Shown here: positions 30,218-33,872 of the stretch, piece after piece
Layout of the letters: the number at the start of each line of letters is the position of its first letter
Numbering within the stretch: the stretch's first letter is position 1
Origin: Candidatus Woesearchaeota archaeon
GTDB taxonomy: Archaea; Nanobdellota; Nanobdellia; SCGC-AAA011-G17; JACPNG01
Length of the DNA stretch: 33,872 nucleotides
Direction: 5' to 3'
NCBI GenBank assembly: GCA_017609525.1
Contig: JAFCDT010000011.1
Coordinates: forward strand, 1-33,872
Translations under genes and position numbers: made by a program
The notes under the pieces: generated by a model
The model's input: the letters and a program-made list of their open reading frames with translations, nothing else
Database searches by the model: none
What the model was told of the DNA's origin: nothing

Positions 30218-30465
30218 TTGGCTAACTCCTTCACAGCATCAGCAGGATCCTTTAATTTATATAGTCTTTTTCTGGAGTCTTCAGGATCTAATGTTAAATC
30301 CAGCCAGCCGAATTTTTTAAGTCTTGAGAGGACAATACTGGTATTGGTTATCTTCAGTAAATCTTCTGCCTGCTGGTGGGTAAACTGCTTATCTTTGAAT
30401 TTAAACCATAATTTAGAATAGTGCTTCATAATCCATTTTGGAAGAGGAGATATTAAATTACCCAT
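30214..30465 (-). CDS. Small winged-helix/HTH protein, possible operon regulator
   Basis: 83 aa: FTHQQAEDLLKITNTSIVLSRLKKFGWLDLTLDPEDSRKRLYKL (wHTH pattern). 4-nt ATGA overlap with the helicase gene. Confidence 0.65.
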
Positions 30466-30530
30466 TTGGTTAATTATTGTATAATTAGTATATAAAGATT
30501 TCTATATCCCACTATAATAATATTTATATA

Positions 30531-30562
30531 TTAGTTAACCTTATAGTATATTAATTAACTAA
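30531..30562. promoter_or_regulatory. AT-rich inverted repeat in the divergent intergenic region
   Basis: TTAGTTAA (30531-30538) and TTAACTAA (30555-30562) are perfect 8-bp inverted copies, 16 bp apart. Confidence 0.4.
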
Positions 30563-30571
30563 ATAAGATAA

Positions 30572-30611
30572 ACCAGAGAAGACGAAGTTTCGACGCAACA
30601 TCTCCTCTGGT
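30572..30611 (+). repeat. Hairpin directly upstream of transposase start
   Basis: ACCAGAG (30572-30578) pairs with CTCTGGT (30605-30611), plus AGA/TCT inside across one mismatch. Confidence 0.55.
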
Positions 30612-31763
30612 ATGGAGTCCGGAATGAACCCCACAAATAGAAGTAAGAAAAAGGAATTTAATAAATCTTCCCCTAATCTGAAGTCTAAAGAGATAAAGAG
30701 AATTACAAAACTTCTCAAAAAGAAAGTTTATCCTTCAATCAAACTGAAGATGCACCATAACTCAAAGTATTCTGAAACAGACTTTCTTGACTTATTAACC
30801 TATGTTGCAGTAACCCATGACTTCACAAATAATGGATCAAAAACATTTGAATTATTAAAGGAAAACACTCCCGCATCAAACACAGTTATACATCATATCA
30901 AGAAACTTCATCCTGAGTATGTTGAAAAACTATTCATAAAAACATTTGATAAATTAATTAAAGAAGCAACAAAATACAAACCCTTTAGGCAAAGAGTAGA
31001 TTTAGCAATTGACATAACAGAACAGATGTATTACGGAGATAAAAACGACTACATGGTGTGTGAAACAAAGCCAAAAGACGGAACTTCTCACTGCTTCAAA
31101 TACATTACAATAAATGTAGTTGAAAATGGTAAAAGATTTACTTTACTTGCATTACCAATGCATAAATTTACAACAAAGGCAAAAGTTGTAAGGAGACTGA
31201 TAACTTATGCAAAATCAAAAGTCAAAATAAGATATATTTACCTAGACAGAGGCTTCTTTAATTCTGAAATTATTAATTTACTGAAAGAATTAAGAGTTAA
31301 ATTTCTCATGCCTGCTGTCCAGAATGTAAAAATACAGAGATATATGAAAAAATATGAAGGAATACAGTCAAGGATTATAGATTATGATATGGGCTACAGA
31401 AAATACAACAGAGCAGAATTTAAGCTTGTATTCGTCAATGACAAACAGGGAACTAAGAGAACATTTGCCACAAATATCGTTATTGGAGAACAGATAGCAC
31501 ATTACTACTTTAAATGGTATTCAAAAAGATGGGGAATTGAGACATCTTACAGAGTTAAAGGAGATTTTAAAGCAAGGACAACATCAAAGTATTATTCAGT
31601 AAGATTGTTTTATTTTATGTGGTCTGTCTGCTTGTATAATATCTGGGTTTTAGTTAGTCTGGTTGTTGCTTTAATATTCTTTATTGATTTAAAGAAGCCA
31701 TTAGTTACTGCTAAATTATTTGGAACTGTTCTTTATTCTTCGGAACCAAAAGGAATAACGTAA
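30612..31763 (+). mobile_element. DDE transposase, IS4-like superfamily
   Basis: D regions LAIDITEQMYYGDKND and YIYLDRGFFNSEI, plus WYSKRWGIETSYRVKGDFKARTTS (YxxRWxIExxYRxxK). Element ends not identified. Confidence 0.82.
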
Positions 31764-31779
31764 CATAGCGTGAGCTCTC

Positions 31780-32250
31780 TTATTTTGATGAGGTAACAGA
31801 ATTTTGCTGAACTCCATTTAACCACCAATTCACTTTAATAGTTTTACTATCTGGAATTTTATGGATTCCATTAATATGCTTTTTAGCTAATCTTTTTTTA
31901 CTGATATCTGCATTTGGATCATCAATGTGGACAACTAAATCAATGTTCCACATCTTCTCCTTATCGTCAAATCTTGTAATAATATTAAATGAAGTCTTTT
32001 TAGTTTTTATTTGAGTATTATGGACTATTGGTTGAGGATTAAAAATCTGTCCACCACTTGCCCATGAGTATTGTTGATTAATTCCATCCTTAGGGTCATT
32101 TGTAGAGTTTGGAATATAACTTGCCGTATAAGTTTCTTCCAATTGGGAGGGATCTATACCTATCTCTTGGAATTTGGCAGATAGATCTATACTCTTTCTA
32201 GGACTTTTCCCAGAATCATATTCTACCTCAATCTCAATTAAATAAGTCAT
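31780..32250 (-). CDS. Hypothetical protein (156 aa)
   Basis: Intact ORF with plausible promoter (AAATAAAAG about 25 nt upstream on the minus strand); no recognised motif. Confidence 0.55.
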   Translation of the reverse strand: MTYLIEIEVEYDSGKSPRKSIDLSAKFQEIGIDPSQLEETYTASYIPNSTNDPKDGINQQYSWASGGQIFNPQPIVHNTQIKTKKTSFNIITRFDDKEKMWNIDLVVHIDDPNADISKKRLAKKHINGIHKIPDSKTIKVNWWLNGVQQNSVTSSK

Positions 32251-32302
32251 ATCTATTTTAGAAAGGAAAGCTTTTATTTACTTTGCGATCTACTGATGAT
32301 TG

Positions 32303-32366
32303 GCTTTGTGTATAAAGTCCTTAAAATGAGCTATTTTTTACACAGGAGCGACTAAATACACAAAGC
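32303..32366. repeat. Long imperfect hairpin
   Basis: GCTTTGTGTAT (32303-32313) and ATACACAAAGC (32356-32366) are perfect 11-bp inverted copies. After an AA/AA internal loop, AGTC/GACT also pair. Confidence 0.55.
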
Positions 32367-32433
32367 TGGTATAATTATATTGTTAAGTTAAAGGGATTTT
32401 AAAAACTAATGAAACTAAAAGAAAAGAAAGTAG

Positions 32434-32742
32434 TTAGAAAAGAGTATAGCCCTTAATTCCATAATGAATTTCTATTAGTCTTATGGCCCTTAACCTATCT
32501 TTATTTTTACAGAAGCTAACACGAACCACATATTCAGGTGATTTGTCTTTTTTTCTTGGTTTTGTTTGTTTAAGGAAGCATACTTTATACCATTCTATTG
32601 TTCCATCTTGTCTTAATCCTTCAACAAAGTTCCCTAAATCCTCTAAGAACTTTTTTTTTGCTCTTGCTTCAAGATTATCTGTTTCTTTTCTGATAATTAT
32701 GCTTTTTTTACTTCTTGTAGAACGAATCGTCACCTCTCCCAT
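32434..32742 (-). CDS. Hypothetical protein (102 aa), basic
   Basis: Translation MGEVTIRSTRSKKSIIIRKETDNLEARAKKKFLEDLGNFVEGL. TTTATAAG on the + strand ~25 nt upstream of ATG is consistent with a leaderless promoter. Confidence 0.55.
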   Translation of the reverse strand: MGEVTIRSTRSKKSIIIRKETDNLEARAKKKFLEDLGNFVEGLRQDGTIEWYKVCFLKQTKPRKKDKSPEYVVRVSFCKNKDRLRAIRLIEIHYGIKGYTLF

Positions 32743-32977
32743 AAACTATTGTTTATCCTTGAAGTTTATAAGAATTTTTTTAGTGCAATATGATGTTTTT
32801 AAAACTAGAAAAGTTTTCCCTGTTGGGGTTTTTGCGGTCTATTCTGCTCAATTCTTGGTTTTCTTTGTACGAATCCCACTAATTTTCCATGCGATAAATT
32901 TGTTTCTTTTATTGTAACTACTTTTTAGAGACTATAAAATAGAAAGGTTTAAATATTAGAATATTGGTTGTTTTAAT

Positions 32978-33604
32978 ATGGAAAGACCAACACCAAAGAA
33001 AGAGATGGTTAATGCATTATTTGGAGAAGATGTTCCATTAGTTAAATTAGCTTGTTCTGGTCTAATGGAGGTTCCTTTACATAGGTTTTATTCCCATATA
33101 AATTTTAAGGATCTTCTTGTTTTTGCTATCGGTTCTAGATATGCTAGAGAAAATTATTTAGATAGTTTTATTAAATCTATTGAGAATCGTTCTGCCTATC
33201 AAATTTTTGATGATGTGGCTAGAATAGAAATTGATGGGTATAGTATTTTTCAGTTATTGGGAGCTAGAGAAGCTAGATTGCCAAAGAATTTAAGTAAACA
33301 ATATGATAAACTTAATCCTTATAGAACAAAAGATTTAGAGACTAGATTGGGAAGGGTGGATGAAAGATTTGTTCGATTACTAGAAGGAAATTTACAAAAA
33401 AGACCTAAAGAATTTGTTTCTGAAGGAAGATATATTAATACTCCTGCTGATAGAAGGGATAATTTAGTGTGTGCAGGTTTTTTGCCTATGAGTTTAAGAG
33501 GGCGTTCAAATAGGGAAATTGTTGAAGCTCATGTAGGTCAGATCGTAAGATTGATTTCAGGATATCCCACAGAAGTTAAACCAGTTGAGCCAACTTTATT
33601 CTAA
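32978..33604 (+). CDS. Hypothetical protein (208 aa)
   Basis: Long ORF with AT-rich promoter-like region upstream; no recognised domain. Confidence 0.65.
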   Translation: MERPTPKKEMVNALFGEDVPLVKLACSGLMEVPLHRFYSHINFKDLLVFAIGSRYARENYLDSFIKSIENRSAYQIFDDVARIEIDGYSIFQLLGAREARLPKNLSKQYDKLNPYRTKDLETRLGRVDERFVRLLEGNLQKRPKEFVSEGRYINTPADRRDNLVCAGFLPMSLRGRSNREIVEAHVGQIVRLISGYPTEVKPVEPTLF

Positions 33605-33871
33605 ATTAACTTAAGTTCCTTTATTACTTCATCTATTTTTTTATCAGAATCAGGACCTATTGCTAAACAAGTAATTGTTCCGGGCTTTATTGTTGTCAGA
33701 CCTGCATCTTTTATTAGTGCTGTTGAGAGTTTTAGTTTTTTTGCCTTTCTTTCATGGGCTTTTAATTCCTTTAGGTTTGCTACTTTTAGAACAACTTTTT
33801 TCATTCCTTGTAACTTCCAGGCTTTAACTTTAAATGCCGAGGATTTTAGTGTTGCTTCAACTGAAGCATGT
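33601..33871 (-). CDS. pth2: Peptidyl-tRNA hydrolase, archaeal Pth2 type (truncated by window)
   Basis: The frame continues beyond the listed ATG to the window edge: HASVEATLKSSAFKVKAWKLQGMKKVVLKV...TALIKDAGLTTIKPGTITCLAIGPDSDKKIDEVIKELKLI. Confidence 0.9.
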   Translation of the reverse strand, partial: HASVEATLKSSAFKVKAWKLQGMKKVVLKVANLKELKAHERKAKKLKLSTALIKDAGLTTIKPGTITCLAIGPDSDKKIDEVIKELKLI

Positions 33872-33872
33872 G

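Noticed and set aside
31764-31800. Right terminal inverted repeat of the transposon
   Set aside because: No sequence here is a convincing inverted match to the left flank, so the IS ends could not be called.
32483-32917. Plus-strand ORF of 144 aa
   Set aside because: It lies opposite the more protein-like basic minus-strand ORF 32434..32742 and has a hydrophobic antisense-type composition.

Overview
The window is AT-rich archaeal chromosomal DNA. Gene content and small genes suggest a DPANN-type lineage (Pacearchaeota/Woesearchaeota-like), but this is an inference. Bases 1 to about 21 kb are mostly core genes: S2P protease, TrmJ-like methylase, TatD, TYW1-like wyosine synthase, MscS, DUF460, Orc1/Cdc6, Elp3 and CTP synthase. 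They are followed by an L21e-RpoF-DUF655-S13-S4-S11-RpoD-tRNA-L18e-L13-S9-RpoN block, with a freestanding LAGLIDADG endonuclease inserted between rps9 and rpoN. From about 21 to 33 kb the content is accessory. There is an Nth-like glycosylase plus DUF2779 nuclease pair. A tightly overlapping five-gene minus-strand operon encodes a wHTH protein, a PD-(D/E)XK-SF2 helicase with an HNH_repeat-like module, a beta-class N6/N4 DNA methylase, a fused Vsr-C5 methylase, and a GHKL ATPase with a DUF4145/HEPN-like C-terminus. An IS4-like transposase and several orphan genes follow. The most interesting items are this unusual restriction/defence-like operon, a probable ~81-nt structured ncRNA on the minus strand at 20970-21050, a tRNA-Leu with an A34 anticodon (AAG), a peptidoglycan lytic transglycosylase-like protein in an archaeon, and a small gene broken by two compensating frameshifts at 7433-7738. 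All assignments come from reading motifs by eye; no database search was run.
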